Under the pieces are notes generated by a model that was not told the DNA's origin, did no database searches, and saw only the letters and a list, made by a program, of their open reading frames with translations. DNA of 64,000 nucleotides. It comes from Ophioderma brevispina. Its lineage: Eukaryota; Echinodermata; Ophiuroidea; Amphilepidida; Ophiodermatidae. The DNA lies in NCBI GenBank assembly GCA_023653785.1, contig JAMKCH010049012.1:62001-126000 (forward strand), given 5' to 3'. Numbering within the stretch: the stretch's first letter is position 1; each line of letters starts with the position of its first letter. A program made the position numbers and the translations under genes. Below, in pieces: positions 23,132 to 35,400 of this stretch.

Positions 23132-24635
23132 ATCGGGAGTGAGGCTGGAGTGGAAGTTTGCTATACCATGTATACAGAGACAGGCCCAGGCAGAGGAAAT
23201 ATGGAAAAATTAAGAGAGAAGGGCAGACAACAAGTCATGGAGCCGGTCAAATAAAAATATTTATTCATATGATACAGACACCTGCAAACCTTAACACCTT
23301 TAAAATGTATTTGCACATATTAAGTGTACGAAGAAAGAATCATGAAATGTGCAGAATAACTTTTCAGAGCTGTGCATGGTTGCCCTATGCCGTGATACAC
23401 TCTCACCACCACTCAGTCCACTGGCCGGCCGCGGGTCACACACCTCACTTGTAAGTGGAAGTCTAGTGTTTTCACAATATTAATCATCATAGACATAGCA
23501 CCAGTAAGTTCTCATCTTCATTCTATTCTTACATTGCAATAATAACAATGGTAATACATACAGAATGCCGGGTAGCGAAGTAAACCATTGTCCGGCGTAC
23601 TCATAGATCGGAACATGGTGACAAGAGGGCAGGCAATCGATTAAGTTGCCTCTTTACGCAACAGTAGTTGCACGCTTTATTCCGTTATCGGTTCTATGGA
23701 GCCCCGGATATGGCTCCCAACGGAATAGATTTGACTTTCACACCGGTATTCGGAATTATATTGTAGTAACATCATTGACTCGACATGTATGGTTGTTGAC
23801 ATATTTGCAATGTAATTGTAATTACGTGATCCGTGCCGAAATGACGTCACCATCTCATGCATTTATAATAAGGTCATTGGGCTCTTTTTGGCGTATGGAA
23901 AAATACGGGAAGACAAAAAATCTGGCCAGTTTAAGCCCTCACGGCTTTATAAAAGGACAGATAAAAAATCGAAACTGATTCTGTTCATTTCTAAGGTACC
24001 AGCTTTCATTGAGATGTAATTTCATAATTTCATGGTTGTGTGGACTTCAAGAAGACTAGAGTAATGCTGTTCAGTTAGTAATAACGTTAAAAAATAAATC
24101 GCGGTATGGCTTGCATGATTTCAAGAAAGAATTTTATTACTTCCATTCCAGATTTTTCTGGACATTTTTTTTATCACCAAAAACTTGTGTGGCGACGAAA
24201 CGGTTTAAGGAATGATGGTTTATGTTCCTTTTGTGATCGGGGAAGACGGAGGGGGGGGGGGATGCACTCCCCATCTTGGCGGTGGTTGACGCGCAAGACC
24301 ACCATTTTCAGCATCGCTGTCACCCAAAGGACCTCAAATCTTTTGAAAAGGTCACCCATAAGGACCCCCATATTTTTCACAAGTTCACCCAAAGACCCCC
24401 ATAATTACAATTTTCACCATTTCTTAAAATTTTCAATTTTGGGGGAAATTTTGCAAAATTGTGTCACCCCGAAAACCCCTTGTTAAACTATTTTAGATGC
24501 AGTTATTAGAAAACGACTCCTTCAATGTACACTTTGATAGAGTTTTGCATCATGCTATTATAAATTGGAGCGTTTTTTGTGTGCAGGACACAAATAAAAG
24601 TTGGATTATTATGGGAGGGTTTGCGTCTGTGTGTA
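23132..24635. other. No recognisable gene; interspersed repeat fragments
   Basis: The stretch 23600-23705 resembles 6545-6640 and is likely a dispersed repeat. The stretch 24250-24480 contains a run of ten G and a degenerate short repeat based on TCACCCAAAGGACC and GACCCCCATA. Short frames on both strands match nothing. Confidence 0.5.
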
Positions 24636-24984
24636 TTAAAGGGGCACTTCGTGATACACAGCCTCGTCCCCAGACTTAACCTAAAAAAAGTTGAGATTTA
24701 ATATCTCAGAAACCGAAATATTAGTAACCAGTGTGCCAAAATCTACGTGCCAATCGGTCGTGTGTGTAAGAAATTCGCGATTTGTATTTTATGTCCGTTT
24801 ACGGACAGAAATTATAGCACAGTGGCCTATTGGGACCGTGGGAAACGAGCATTTGCTCATACGCAAAAAACCCACAAAGTCGGGACTGAGCATAAAAAAA
24901 TTTGTAAATAAGCTTTACTCAAGGGATATTAGTGAATAATGAATAAACACAGAAGGGCTGGAATCACGGACAATGCACCTTTAA
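24636..24984 (+). mobile_element. TTAA-flanked MITE
   Basis: The left end reads TTAAAGGGGCACTTCGTGAT. The right end is ATCACGGACAATGCACCTTTAA, whose reverse complement is TTAAAGGTGCATTGTCCGTGAT. These are imperfect terminal inverted repeats of ~20 bp, each beginning with TTAA. A TTAA target duplication is characteristic of piggyBac-type elements, and the ~350 bp length without coding capacity makes this a non-autonomous MITE. The terminal TTAAAGGTGC recurs at 27.4, 33.0 and 45.0 kb. Confidence 0.78.
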
Positions 24985-25844
24985 CTATTTTTTCTTTTAT
25001 GATTGCTTGCTAGTTACGTTTTATTGTAATCGTCCATCTTAGTTCATCAACAGATTACATACAGCAAAACAATAATTAAATATGTGAATAAGGCAGTAAT
25101 ATGCCTCAACCTTGCTTTGGATAGTTAAGATTAGTTATTTATTTAGCCATTTCTTCCTTAAGTTCACCTATTGCTCGCTCAAACTCCATTTTTCCATGTG
25201 CGAAATATACGTAAGAATTCAAACAGAGGTCATTGTATCAAAAATACAGAACAACAAGGTAAGAAACGTAGTATCCTAAGCCTATCCAAATTTCAATGTT
25301 CAGCAAAGGAACAGATGTGCTCTCTTGAACGAGCACCAGCGCCTTTAATGGGTTTTAGAGTCATCCTTTGTTGTTATTTTCTCGTACAGTGCTTAGCGAA
25401 TGCAGATAAGCCACACAACTCGAGATAGGTTTTGTATCGCTAACCATCTTAGCCATCTTGGAACCGGTTCCTGAGATTTGCTGCTTATGTTAATAAAAAG
25501 CTCCAGTAGCAACAACAGATGCGCTGACCATGATTATATTCATTTGGAACTATATATCTGAAATGTGAGATATTTTAGTAAAATCTCATGAAGAACGGCC
25601 AGTCTTTAAAATGTCTACGTTTGCAAACCCACTTTAACAAAATCACCATTTCTTTAATATGATGACGACCACAAATCTATGGAACATTTAGCAAATTCTG
25701 AGGTGAAAAAGCCACCCACTTTTAAAATCTGTCGCTATGATGTAGCAGTGACGTTGTTTAAGCTTCAGGCAACTTCGCTTCGTGTACTACCTGCGTTTTA
25801 ACTTCTACGATTTTGGAGATGCATCCGACTTAAAGCCCAACGTA
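24985..25844. other. No confident gene; one signal-peptide-like frame
   Basis: The frame ending at 25428 includes MGFRVILCCYFLVQCLANA (from about 25348), which looks like a secretion signal with a plausible cleavage after ANA. It stops within nine codons and no continuation or strong splice donor is visible, so it is probably a chance frame. Confidence 0.4.
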
Positions 25845-25958
25845 AGAGACGAGGAGAGAGAGACCGACGAGCCAGGAGAGAGACGAGAGAGAGAGGAATA
25901 GACAAGAGAGATGAGCGATGAGCGAGAGTGAGACTGAGAGCGCGGGGAGAGAGAAAGT
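25845..25958. repeat. GA-rich purine microsatellite
   Basis: Imperfect GAGA and GACGAGAGAG units over about 115 bp, strongly purine-biased on the plus strand. Confidence 0.9.
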
Positions 25959-27469
25959 GCCATATTATTATAATGTTCTTATAATTGGAACTGTTTAATT
26001 GAGGTCATTTAATAAGGATTTTTTGTTGAATCAACAAACTATTCCAAGGTCAAACATTCCATATTAATGCTGTGTTAAAGTTTCTTTTAAGGGATGTTTA
26101 ATGTTCTACTAAACTACTTCACTGCTAAATTGGAGCATTTTTATCAGAAGGAGGTTATAATAATCAGCAACAAGGATTTGAAAGAATGATAAGGCTAATA
26201 GGTTGGTAATCGCAAACCCTGCAATTGGCTGACAGATCAGGTGGAGCAAGAACCATTTACCGCAGAATAGACAACAAGATGAAGGGAACAACACGTAGTT
26301 AATGTAGAAAGACGGCTGCCTGTGGAAGTGCTAATCGCTATACCAAAGCGTCAAAAGGGATGCCGCAAGCGGTATTGGACTATTACTTTCTTCACGCTCA
26401 CATCAACTAAATCCCAGACTCCATTATCATAGGATACCTAAAGGAAAAATTTAGCCAGATCATCGTTGATGAAGGAGATCAAAATGTTGATTCATGAAAG
26501 AAGAAATGTGATTGATTAAAAATCATGCATTGATATTTGTATTACACGGTTGCGTACGTGGTGCTTGAGAAAGTTAACTCGCAACGGTTGGATTGATTCG
26601 TTTTATGGGCGGGTATGTACATCTTTTCATTGTGAACATCACGGGCATTGGATTCATGAAGTAGTCATTTTATTTTTTTGGTACATTGAGCTGTAATAAC
26701 GTTAATGAATTAGGTTAATATCTACATATTTTTAATTTATCGTGCAGTGGCAAAAATCAATGCACTTGCATACAGTTGTGACCAGATCTCATAATGGCAC
26801 TCGCCTCTGCGGGGCTCGTTCCATTATTCGTCGGAAAATTGCAAACTGAGCGCGCGTACATGATTTTTTGCCGATGCATCGAAGCTAAATAAAAATATGC
26901 AGACATAACATCAAGTAAGAGCAACCCTGCATCTACCCCTCCGATAACCGATTAGACAACACCCAGCCCACCCATATCGACAAATCCATATATATACACA
27001 CCCACCCATCCCACACCTACAAACATACCTTATTTTGTTAATAACTTATGAACTGCCCTATTTTGTTTACCGTCCGACGAATCATCAGTGAATAAGTGTA
27101 GATATCGCCCGGTATACACCCAATGAGAGAAATGTCATGGAGCAAACCTGAGTGTCGAATGGAAACCATTTTAGAACACAGTACAGTGACTGGTAAAAAT
27201 TATCTTCACAAACCAAAACACCGTTCCGTTGTGTCGAACCTCTACTATCGAACCAGGGCTATATGTCGGATATTCTGGGCTGTATCGGTAAAGTGAATGG
27301 ATTGCTTATTTGAAGAGTGTTCTCATCGCATAAGCCGTGTCTCATTTAGTTATTCCAATGGAAGGTATATAACACTCTACACAAAGGCTACAACTCGTCT
27401 GAGATGATTGTGCAAAAAAAGCACCTTTAATTAACCTTGGTGAATATACATTCATTTCTGCACAAGCAT
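25959..27469. other. No recognisable gene; one TTAAAGGTGC-type terminus
   Basis: AT-rich with short frames only. Around 27420-27431 GCACCTTTAATTAA matches the right-hand terminus of the TTAA MITE family, but no partner end is visible upstream. Confidence 0.45.
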
Positions 27470-27491
27470 TAATAATAATAATAATAATAAT
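27470..27491. repeat. (AAT)n microsatellite tail of the LINE
   Basis: Seven AAT units directly abutting the LINE 3' UTR, consistent with a target-primed 3' tail. Confidence 0.85.
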
Positions 27492-28060
27492 GACAATTTA
27501 TTAAGCGCACATATCCACCTACAAGGTGCTCAAGGCGCTAATATAAACAGATAAAAATACATACATAACGGCTAAGCAAATAATAATTAAAATTAATACA
27601 CATGTGGCACAAGGCACTACTAAAATTAAGTAAGATACATGAAATATTACCTCATAAAAATGTACTAACAATTACTTTAAAAAATGATGTTACTTAACAA
27701 TATATACTTATTAAATTGCAAATATCAAAGCAAATACTGATTGAACGCAATATAATCATCTTACACAATTTAGGAGATTAATACAAAACATAAAATCCTT
27801 AAAAGCCTCATTAAAAGCCTCATTAAAAAGATTTGTTTTTAGATTTTTCTTAAATTGTTCTAGGGTATTAGACGTTTTAATATGAAGTGGAAGATTGTTC
27901 CAAATATGAGGTGCTGCACAAGAAAAAGTCCTTTCGCCCCAAAAGTGATTTAAGTGATTTATACAATGACCATGTATCCACATTTCATTAAAATCTACAA
28001 AATGTATGTGCGACAAAAACATTTCATTAATATTAGCTGATAGACAAAACACAACTGAAT
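27470..28060 (-). mobile_element. 5'-truncated LINE (CR1/L2-like) 3' end
   Basis: On the minus strand an ORF (28052-27756) gives GERTFSCAAPHIWNNLPLHI and TSNTLEQFKKNLKTNLF. This is the C-terminal tail common to CR1/L2/Rex-type LINE proteins (xERxFSxAAPxLWNxLPxxIRxxxxxxxFKxxLKTxLF). It is followed by a ~280 bp 3' UTR that ends in GCGCTTAATAAATTGTCATT and an (ATT)n tail at 27491-27470. Ending in a short microsatellite rather than poly-A is usual for these LINEs. The copy is cut off upstream and lacks RT. Confidence 0.82.
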
Positions 28061-28866
28061 GGCAATAACTCTACATTAGCTGATGTAAAGAATCCAAGAA
28101 CACAATTTACACTTTACGTGGTTTTAATACACAGGTAAATATATTAACCTCTCTTTAAGAACAATGTCCGGTGTCCAAATTGTAGTGGCTGACAAAAATA
28201 TCGTGTCGGTCCCTTCAAAGTCAGATGCGTTCCATGTAAGAAATTCGTCTCTCCAAACCTATGATGAAGATAAGAATCAGGGCCGTAGGCAGGATTGTTT
28301 TGGGAGGGGTGTAGGGGTGTGCGGGACTTCAAAAAGTGGCCTTTTTGGGTAAAAGTGGACCAAACTCCCTAAAATGATCTTTTTTAGGAATTTTGGAACA
28401 TTTCATCACCAAAAAGTGGTCTTTCTTGTCATTTGTTTTCTATTTTTTGACCTTTTATCAAAACCTATCATATAACCTACATCATAACCAAGTTGACTAT
28501 TATCACGTATCCCAACGCTACGTCAGATAATGGGATCACCCAGGAACACTTAATGACATAAGTAGTGGGTTGGAACGGCTTGTATGATGTCAACATTGGT
28601 TGAAACATTTGTTAACCATGCTCTAACATTGTACATATCCATAACAAGAACATGAAAAATAAGAGCTTTGTTTTCACCTGTTCAACTCTTTGGTTCAAAT
28701 TTAACTAATTTATTAAATACACAGCCAGGTTCTCACTTGCAGTAGACCTCACTAGTTCAGTTGCCCTGTGGGTACTCTTAGTTCAATTAAAATGATTATT
28801 AAAGTACATGAATCAAGCCCGCAAAGGTACTTTATTGAAAAATCTGACTGTGTAGATTATTGGCTT
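28061..28866. other. No recognisable gene
   Basis: Contains a G-rich patch at 28280-28330 (GGCCGTAGGCAGGATT... GGGAGGGGTGTAGGGGTG) of the kind often seen in dispersed repeats. No coding support. Confidence 0.5.
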
Positions 28867-29190
28867 CCCCACACTCCCTCTGCATTCGCACTGCACGCAA
28901 GCATAATTACGACCGTTAGAAAACCGGTCTTATGCAGATGCGGTGATGTAGTGAGCGCGCCCATGCCCAGCTGCTGTTCATGAATGTGACCGATATCGAT
29001 CGAGTGAACTTTGAATTCATGCAGTCACATTTTCCGAACACAGCTGGGCATGGGCGCGCTTACTGCACCACCGCATCTGCATCTGCATAAGCCCGGTTTT
29101 CTAAAGGTCGTAAATGTGATAAAATCAAACATGCAGTGCGCAAAGATGCGTATTAATGCAGGCGCTGCAACATCGGTGATTATGTGGGGA
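28867..29190. mobile_element. Foldback MITE with ~100 bp inverted arms
   Basis: The left arm (about 28867-28999) and the reverse complement of the right arm (about 29025-29190) share TTACGACC, TTAGAAAACCGG, CTTATGCAGATG and GCGCGCCCATGCCCAGCTG, with a short loop. Matching extends outward through GCACTGCA to CCCCACA at both ends. No reading frame is conserved. A target duplication could not be fixed. Confidence 0.78.
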
Positions 29191-29397
29191 TTTCTTTTCT
29201 AGGGACAATTATGTAAGGTATCAGCCTGCATAAAAAAATTATAATACTTACTATCTCCACGTCAGAGTACAATGAAAACTTCTGGTTCTTAGTATCCTGC
29301 AATTAATTAAGGAAAACAATATTGTTCTTAATAAATCGTGCAAATTACGCCAAAGCAACAGGCAATTACCTTGAATGGACATGTTCTTGTTGCTATA

Positions 29398-29675
29398 TAG
29401 TTTTTAGTCTGATTAATTGCTCTTTCAAATAGGCAAAAAAGAAAAGAAAAGGTGTTTGTACTTAATACGATGCTCATATACAATTGAAAAGTAATGCTCC
29501 TCCGCTATTTTTACCCTGAATAGTAATAGTCTTGTTACAATATAGATTTTAGTCTGATTAATTGCTCTTTCAAATAGGCAAAGAAAAGAAAAGGTATTGC
29601 TACTTAATAAGATGGTCAGACACAAGTGATAAGTCAGTATATATTAATGCTCTTCCTCTATTTTTACCATGTCTT
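29398..29675. repeat. Two-copy tandem duplication, period ~148 bp
   Basis: The block TAGTCTGATTAATTGCTCTT plus TCAAATAGGCAAA (29405) recurs at 29550, followed in both cases by AAGAAAAGAAAAGGT, CTTAATA and a later CTCTATTTTTACC. The units differ by substitutions and short indels. Confidence 0.8.
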
Positions 29676-30170
29676 ACCATTTTGAGCAAATTCACAAAGA
29701 GAGGCCTGAATGTTACATTAGTAGGTGTAGATATTTTCTTCACAGGCCTTATGTGAGCACTGCTATAGTTACTCAATAAGTAGTCCCGCAAAGCACTGTG
29801 CGGCGAGGCATCGTCCATGGAGCCGTAGCAGCCTGCAGAAATTATAAACATATTATTCATGGTATGAGAAGTGATCCACAAGAATTACCACTAGCAAAAA
29901 AGGAACGAGTATTAGCCTACAGAAACATTTATATATTTCATAATTTTAGCGACGAACCATAACCCCCCCACACACACACACAGATTTACACTTGGATGAA
30001 TACACTAAAAAGATCACATGAAAGGTGAAAAATCCATTGATTACCCAATGTCATGTATAATATCAGTCTTAAGTGCAATAATTGAGTGTGATAATACCAA
30101 TTAGGTGATCATGCAAGACAGATAAATTTATGTTTATCTCTCATGACTGGATTTAAACAATGTCACTGGC
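29676..30170. other. No recognisable gene
   Basis: Short frames only, with a small CACACA tract near 29970. Nothing is recognised on either strand. Confidence 0.5.
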
Positions 30171-31779
30171 GGCAATGATTTGTGAGTTCGTTCCCTTTGT
30201 TCAAAGACGACATGTCAGGTATATGGATAATGAAGTGCTTTTCTTCTAAACAAAGATAGCATATTTTGCAAGCTGGTGAATAAGATTCAATTGGGTACAA
30301 AGGTTACATGATGTCACCAAAGTTACATGAGGTCACTACATGTGGGACATAAGGACCATTGTACCCAAGTGTCATGAAAATGTGCGCATGTATGTGGAAA
30401 GAGTATACAATTATGTTTAGGGTTAACATTCGGGTTAACATCTGTGTCAAAATTTTTACAACGGACATACACAGACACACACGCACAAAGACAGATACAC
30501 ACACACATCCTTACAAGAGCTACATTGTGGGAGTTTTACTGAAAAATCTCTTAAAAAGTCACTTTTTTAGACATTTTTTCAGAAAAATACACTTTTTCAA
30601 AACTATATAAGGAAGAATTCAAAACCTATATAGTTTTGAGATTTTTCTCTTAAAAAGGCACTTTTTTAGACATTTTTTGACATTTTTTCATTTTTTTTTC
30701 ATTTTTTAAGAGTTTTTCTCACTTTTCTTAGCCAAGAGGATTGCGCCGCAGGCCTATAAAGTTACTAAACTAGAAAAATCCTCTTTTCTACTCTTTTACG
30801 GAATAAACCTCAATACTAGATTACAGTTTATTCCGTTATAGGACAATTCGTAACATAGTAACTCTAGTAAAAATACCTCCACAATGTCAGAAAAGTACTC
30901 CCACAATGTAAAATACTCCCACAATGTCTCTTTATACTTAAAAATACTCCCACAATGTATCTCTAGTAAGTACACACACACACACACACCCACACACACA
31001 CACACTACCAAAACAATCCCTATGAGCCGCTTACTTCGCAGACGACACAAAAAGTTGCAAAAGAAATTGCCACACTTATCAATTGCAACTGGGGATGTGC
31101 GGAATGATCTAAAATTTGCAAAGGCTAATCCAACATTATACGAAATAAGTACCTGAGTTATTTTCTAACTACAGACCAGTATCAGTCTTACCTTGTATGT
31201 CTAAAACCCTGGAAAAATATATTTAATTGATGTATTCCGTATTTGAACTTCTTTAAAATTCTAAATGATATACAGTTTGGTTTTAGATCCAACCACTCAA
31301 CATTTACCTCTATTACTAATAGAAAAAAAATACTACTGCTGTATAAAATAATGAACCAACAATTGTTATTTTTTTTATAGATCTATCTAAAGCATTCGAC
31401 AAGATAGACCGTATAAACGGGAGCACTATGGTATGAGAGAAGTTGTGTTAAAGTAGTTTGATAGTTATCATGGTTATTCAGTTATTTGTTATTCAGTTGG
31501 CCGCTGCACCTGACCAAAATTCAGTTATTTGTTATTCAGTTGGCCACTGCACCTGGCTGCTACGTAACTTGAATTCACTTGGCAGGTTTAGATGGCATGG
31601 GCGAGGAGTGTGCCTGTACCTGAAATGTAGAATTCTTTTGTTCCTGGATCGATCGAAAAAAAAATTCAGGTTTTGGATACAAGTACACGCGTCGTGTACA
31701 TCTAAACATCCCTACTCTCATGATTTCGACACTGGTCTGATATTTGCTATATTTAGTACGAGTTGATTAAGTTGTCGTG
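30171..31779 (+). repeat. Direct repeat, first copy (with ~460 bp insertion)
   Basis: Starts CGGCAATGATTTGTGAGTTC and ends GATTAAGTTGTCGTG. It is almost identical to 31802-32913 except for an extra ~460 bp (about 30508-30965) sitting between two CA tracts. The insert holds AT-rich sequence with two similar blocks (CTCTTAAAAAG(T/G)CAC and TTTTTTAGACATTTTTT at 30547 and 30647). The copy carries a LINE RT fragment near its 3' part and ends in a poly-A run. Confidence 0.9.
31158..31430 (+). pseudogene. LINE reverse transcriptase fragment (copy 1)
   Basis: The plus strand reads NYRPVSVLPCMSKTLEKYI-like (31165-31220), then FGFRSNHSTFTSI (31275-31315) and FIDLSKAFDKIDR (about 31372-31415). These are the N-terminal to motif A blocks of jockey/CR1-group LINE RTs. 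The frame is broken between blocks and no YADD box is present, so this is a short internal fragment. Confidence 0.75.
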
Positions 31780-31801
31780 AAAAAAAAAAAAAAAAAAAAA
31801 A
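31780..31801. repeat. Poly-A run at the junction of direct repeats
   Basis: Twenty-two A bases sit exactly between copy 1 and copy 2. Copy 2 at the equivalent point has only AAAAA before continuing into different sequence (GCATGC). Confidence 0.9.
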
Positions 31802-32913
31802 CGGCAATGATTTGTGAGTTCGTTCCCTTTGTTCAAAGACGACATGTCAGGTATATGGATAATGAAGTGCTTTTCTTCTAAACAAAGATAGCATATTTTG
31901 CAAGCTGGTGAATAAGATTCAAATGGGTACAAAGGTTACATGATGTCACCAAAGTGAAGTCACTACATGTGGGACATAAGGACCATTGTATCCAAGTGTC
32001 ATGAAAATGTGCGCATGTATGTGGAAAGAGTATACAATTATGTTTAGGGTTAACATTCGGGTTAACATCTGTGTCAAAATTTTTACAACGGACATACACA
32101 GACACACACGCACAAAGACAGATACACACACACACACACACACTAACAAAACAATCCCTATGAGCCGCTTACTTCGCAGACGACACACAAAGTTGCAAAA
32201 GAAATTGCCACACTTATCAATTGCAACTGGGGATGTGCGGAATGATCTAAAATTTGCAAAGGCTGATCCAACATTATACGAAATAAGTACCTGAGTTATT
32301 TTCTAACTACAGACCAGTATCAGTCTTACCCTGTATGTCTAAAACCCTGGAAAAATATATTTAATTGATGTATTCCGAATTTGAACTTCTTTAAAATTCT
32401 AAATGATAAACAGTTTGGTTTTAGATCCAACCACTCAACATTTACCTCTATTACTAATAGATAAAATTACTACTGCTGTATAAAATAATGAACCAACAAT
32501 TGTTATTTTTTATAGATCTATCTAAAGCATTCGACAAGATAGACCGTATAAACGGGAGCACTATGGTATGAGAGAAGTTGTATTAAAGTAGTTTGATAGT
32601 TATCATGGTTATTCAGTTATTTGTTATTCAGTTGGCCGCTGCACCTGGCCAAAATTCAGTTATTTGTTATTCAGTTGGCCACTGCACCTGGCTGCTACGT
32701 AACTTGAATTCACTTGGCAGGTTTAGATGGCATGGGCGAGGAGTGTGCCTGTACCTGAAATGTAGAATTCTTTTGTTCCTGGATCGATCAAAAAAAAATT
32801 CAGGTTTTGGATACAAGTACACGCGTCGTGTACATCTAAACATCCCTACTCTCATGATTTCGACACTGGTCTGATATTTGCTATATTTAGTACGAGTTGA
32901 TTAAGTTGTCGTG
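31802..32913 (+). repeat. Direct repeat, second copy
   Basis: Nearly identical to 30171-31779 without the 460 bp insert, which leaves a single CA tract at 32110-32142. A second LINE RT fragment lies at about 32300-32570. Confidence 0.9.
32300..32570 (+). pseudogene. LINE reverse transcriptase fragment (copy 2)
   Basis: Same blocks as at 31.2 kb (NYRPVS, FGFRSNHST, IDLSKAFDKIDR), with one to a few base differences, including a shorter A run after ACTAATAGA. Confidence 0.75.
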
Positions 32914-32974
32914 AAAAAGCATGCTAAAATATTGTATCCCGATTTTGTAGGGTCTTCTAGTTATTCCAAAGGAA

Positions 32975-32995
32975 AATCGGAACACGCACCTTTAA
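32975..32995 (-). mobile_element. Isolated MITE terminus
   Basis: ATCGGAACACGCACCTTTAA is the reverse complement of the left end of the MITE at 44961 (TTAAAGGTGCGTGTTCCGAT), identical over 20 bases. The rest of the element is not obvious upstream, so this is a truncated copy or solo end. Confidence 0.6.
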
Positions 32996-33272
32996 CAGAC
33001 AAAAGACAGTAGAAGGTAACATAGTGTACGTAAAGAGTTGTTTTAGTGGCGATGACAATTCAGACCATTAGGTGAAATGATTCCAGTGCTAATATGAGTG
33101 ACTCTACTCCCTCTGCAAGGTGAAGAACATTTTTCTTATTTTTAGGCAATCATGAACTTGGTTACTTTGGAAATTTTTTTTATAAAGGGAAGCAATATAC
33201 CTATGCTTCTGTGCTAGTAATATAAATGTCAACTGTTTTCCCATAACATCATTTCTTAAGTATACCTATACC
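32996..33272. other. No recognisable gene
   Basis: Sequence between the solo MITE end and the LINE, with no coding or repeat structure that I can support. It may contain the LINE 5' UTR. Confidence 0.4.
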
Positions 33273-34030
33273 ATGACTAGACCCCATCGCAGGCCTTTTC
33301 TACGGTCTGCCTTGACTATAGCGCCATTGAACGTGGAGGGTTTTTCTCATGCAAAAAGTAACATCATTGCTGATATGTGTAACAATCTCCAATGCGATGT
33401 CCTTTGTCTACAGGAAACCCACAGAGAAATCGATAACCACCGCCCAACCATACCAGGAATGGTCCTTGCCATCGAGAGACCACATCGACAATATGGAAGT
33501 GCTATATACGTGATATGTGAAAACAGGCACCACAGTAGAAGCAACCTCAATGTCTGATGACAACAACATCGAAGTCCTCACCATTGAACTCAGCACTGTC
33601 ATAGTTACATCCGTCTACAAACCTCCATCAGTAGACTTCAAGCACCATTACCTCAGCCTTGGAAATTCCACCAAACCTCACTTCTTCATTGGCGATTTCA
33701 ACAGCCATAGTACCCAATGGAGCTACAATGAAACTAACAAAGATGGACATGCTTTCGAAGAATGGATAGACAGTCAACATCTAAGTCTCCTTGCTATTGT
33801 TAGCAAAGACATCTCTAACCTGTGTAGCAAGATCGTTCTGGATCCCGTTCCACTAACTCGACATCAACCAATCGGTATCCAAGTCAACGCTGCAGTAAGA
33901 CCAAACAAAGTGCCTTTTAAGCGTCGCTTTAACTATAGGAAAGCAGACTGGCAAGGATTCACTGATGACCTGGATCAGAACGTGAAGAGGATTGCTCCAA
34001 ACCCCATAACTATGACAAATTTGTCCAACT
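33273..34030 (+). pseudogene. LINE AP endonuclease domain
   Basis: The first frame (33273-33557) gives LTIAPLNVEGF and DVLCLQETHRE, the N and E motifs of the endonuclease/exonuclease/phosphatase fold. A +1 shift near 33520 leads into the second frame (33517-34032), with VIVTSVYKPPS and HFFIGDFNSHSTQW, the Y-x-P-P and G-D-F-N motifs. The C-terminal S-D-H motif is not preserved (…TRHQPI instead). In an intact LINE this domain nicks target DNA. One frameshift and the loss of the last motif make it inactive as read. Confidence 0.82.
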
Positions 34031-34491
34031 AGTGAACAAGACTGCCCGGAGATTCATATACACAGAGGCTGTAGGATGGAATATATACCAGGGCGTCCTT
34101 TACAAGGAATGTTCTAGAGAATATCAAGAGTATATCACCATGTTTGAAGCTGATCCTTTTTCGGCTAAAACAACTACTAAAGGTGAGGAAGTTTCGGAGA
34201 GGATCTCCCAGAAAAAGATCAAAACCTGGCATACTTTAATTGAATCCACCGATATGACCCATAACAGCAAGAAAGCATGGTCTACCATCCGAAAGCTCCG
34301 AGGGATCCAACAGAACCTCCACAGCAGCCAAATATCACACCCAATGAAGTTGCCCCTCCAACTGCTTTTAAATGCAGCAAGAAGCCCAAGAAGATCAAAC
34401 TAGACCGTAAGAGGTATAGTGGCGACCCTGGTTTCACTCGCCCTTCAACATGCACGAATTGGAATCCGGTATTGCTAAACTTCAACCAGGA

Positions 34492-35400
34492 AAAGCAGTA
34501 GGCCTTGACAACATCATAACTGAGGAGCTGATAAATGTCGGCCCAATAGCAAACAAATAGCTTCTTGAGCTCTACAATTGCTACCTCATTTCCCACAGGT
34601 TCCCAAAGATCTGGAGGAAAGCACATGTTATGGCACTCCTAAAGCCTGGGAAAGATCCATCCAATCCCAAGAGCTACAGACCAATATCACTCCTCAGCCA
34701 TACCTAAAAGCTCTTTGAACGTCTCCTGCTTAATCGTATCGCACCTGTGATAGACGAACACCTCATACCAGAACAAGCAGGTTTCAGGCCAAGCATTTCA
34801 ACAACGAGCCAAGTACTCAACCTTACTCAACACATTGAGGATGGTTTCGAGAAGGGTATGGTAACCGGAGTTATGTTCGTCGACCTATCAGCAGCCTACG
34901 ACACTGTTAATCACAGATGCCTACTCCATAAGAATCTGGAAATCACCAAGAACATACGCTTGACTGAGCTTATCAAGGGATTGCTGGTAAACAGGATGTT
35001 CTTTGTTCAGCTAGGAGCGAAGAAGAGTCGATGGCGTAGGCTCAAGAATGGAAAACCACAAGAGAGCGTGCTTGCAACTCTCCTGTTCAACATCTATACC
35101 AACGACCAACCTATGAGTACAGGAACCTGTCGTTTTATTTATGCAGATGATCTTGGAATTAGCGCACAAGATGCAGACTTCACAGCTGTTGAAGAGAGAC
35201 TCTTCAAAGCTTTGGAAGAACTCACTCCTTATTATGAGGAAAACCACCTACGTGCAAATACATCCAAGACACAGGTGTGTGCTTTCCATCTATGTAACCG
35301 TGAAGCCAAACGTCAGCTTAAAGTTACCCGGTCTGGAACACCCCTGGAGTACTGTGATAACCATGTCTACCTAGGAGTTACCTTAGACCGCACTCTCTGA
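34492..35400 (+). pseudogene. LINE reverse transcriptase domain
   Basis: Blocks in order are PGKAVGLDNIITEELINV, the K-P-G-K...S-Y-R-P-I-S-L-L region (34650-34695), EQAGFRPS (34770), FVDLSAAYDTVNH (34880, catalytic Asp in motif A) and KPQESVLATLLFNIYTND (35055). FIYADDLGIS follows, with YADD at 35140-35151, then YLGVTLDRTL (35370). Stops at 34558 and 34707 break the front half. From 34747 to 35400 the frame is open for 217 codons with all palm motifs. The usual G-x-x-Q-G-S-x-L is Q-E-S-V-L here. Confidence 0.88.

Noticed and set aside
25321..25428. Secreted peptide with a signal sequence
   Set aside because: Frame stops soon after the putative cleavage site, without a convincing splice donor or downstream exon.
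30304..32188. Cysteine/valine-rich minus-strand ORFs resembling small membrane peptides
   Set aside because: They are translations of CA/GT microsatellites and appear in both copies of the duplicated block.
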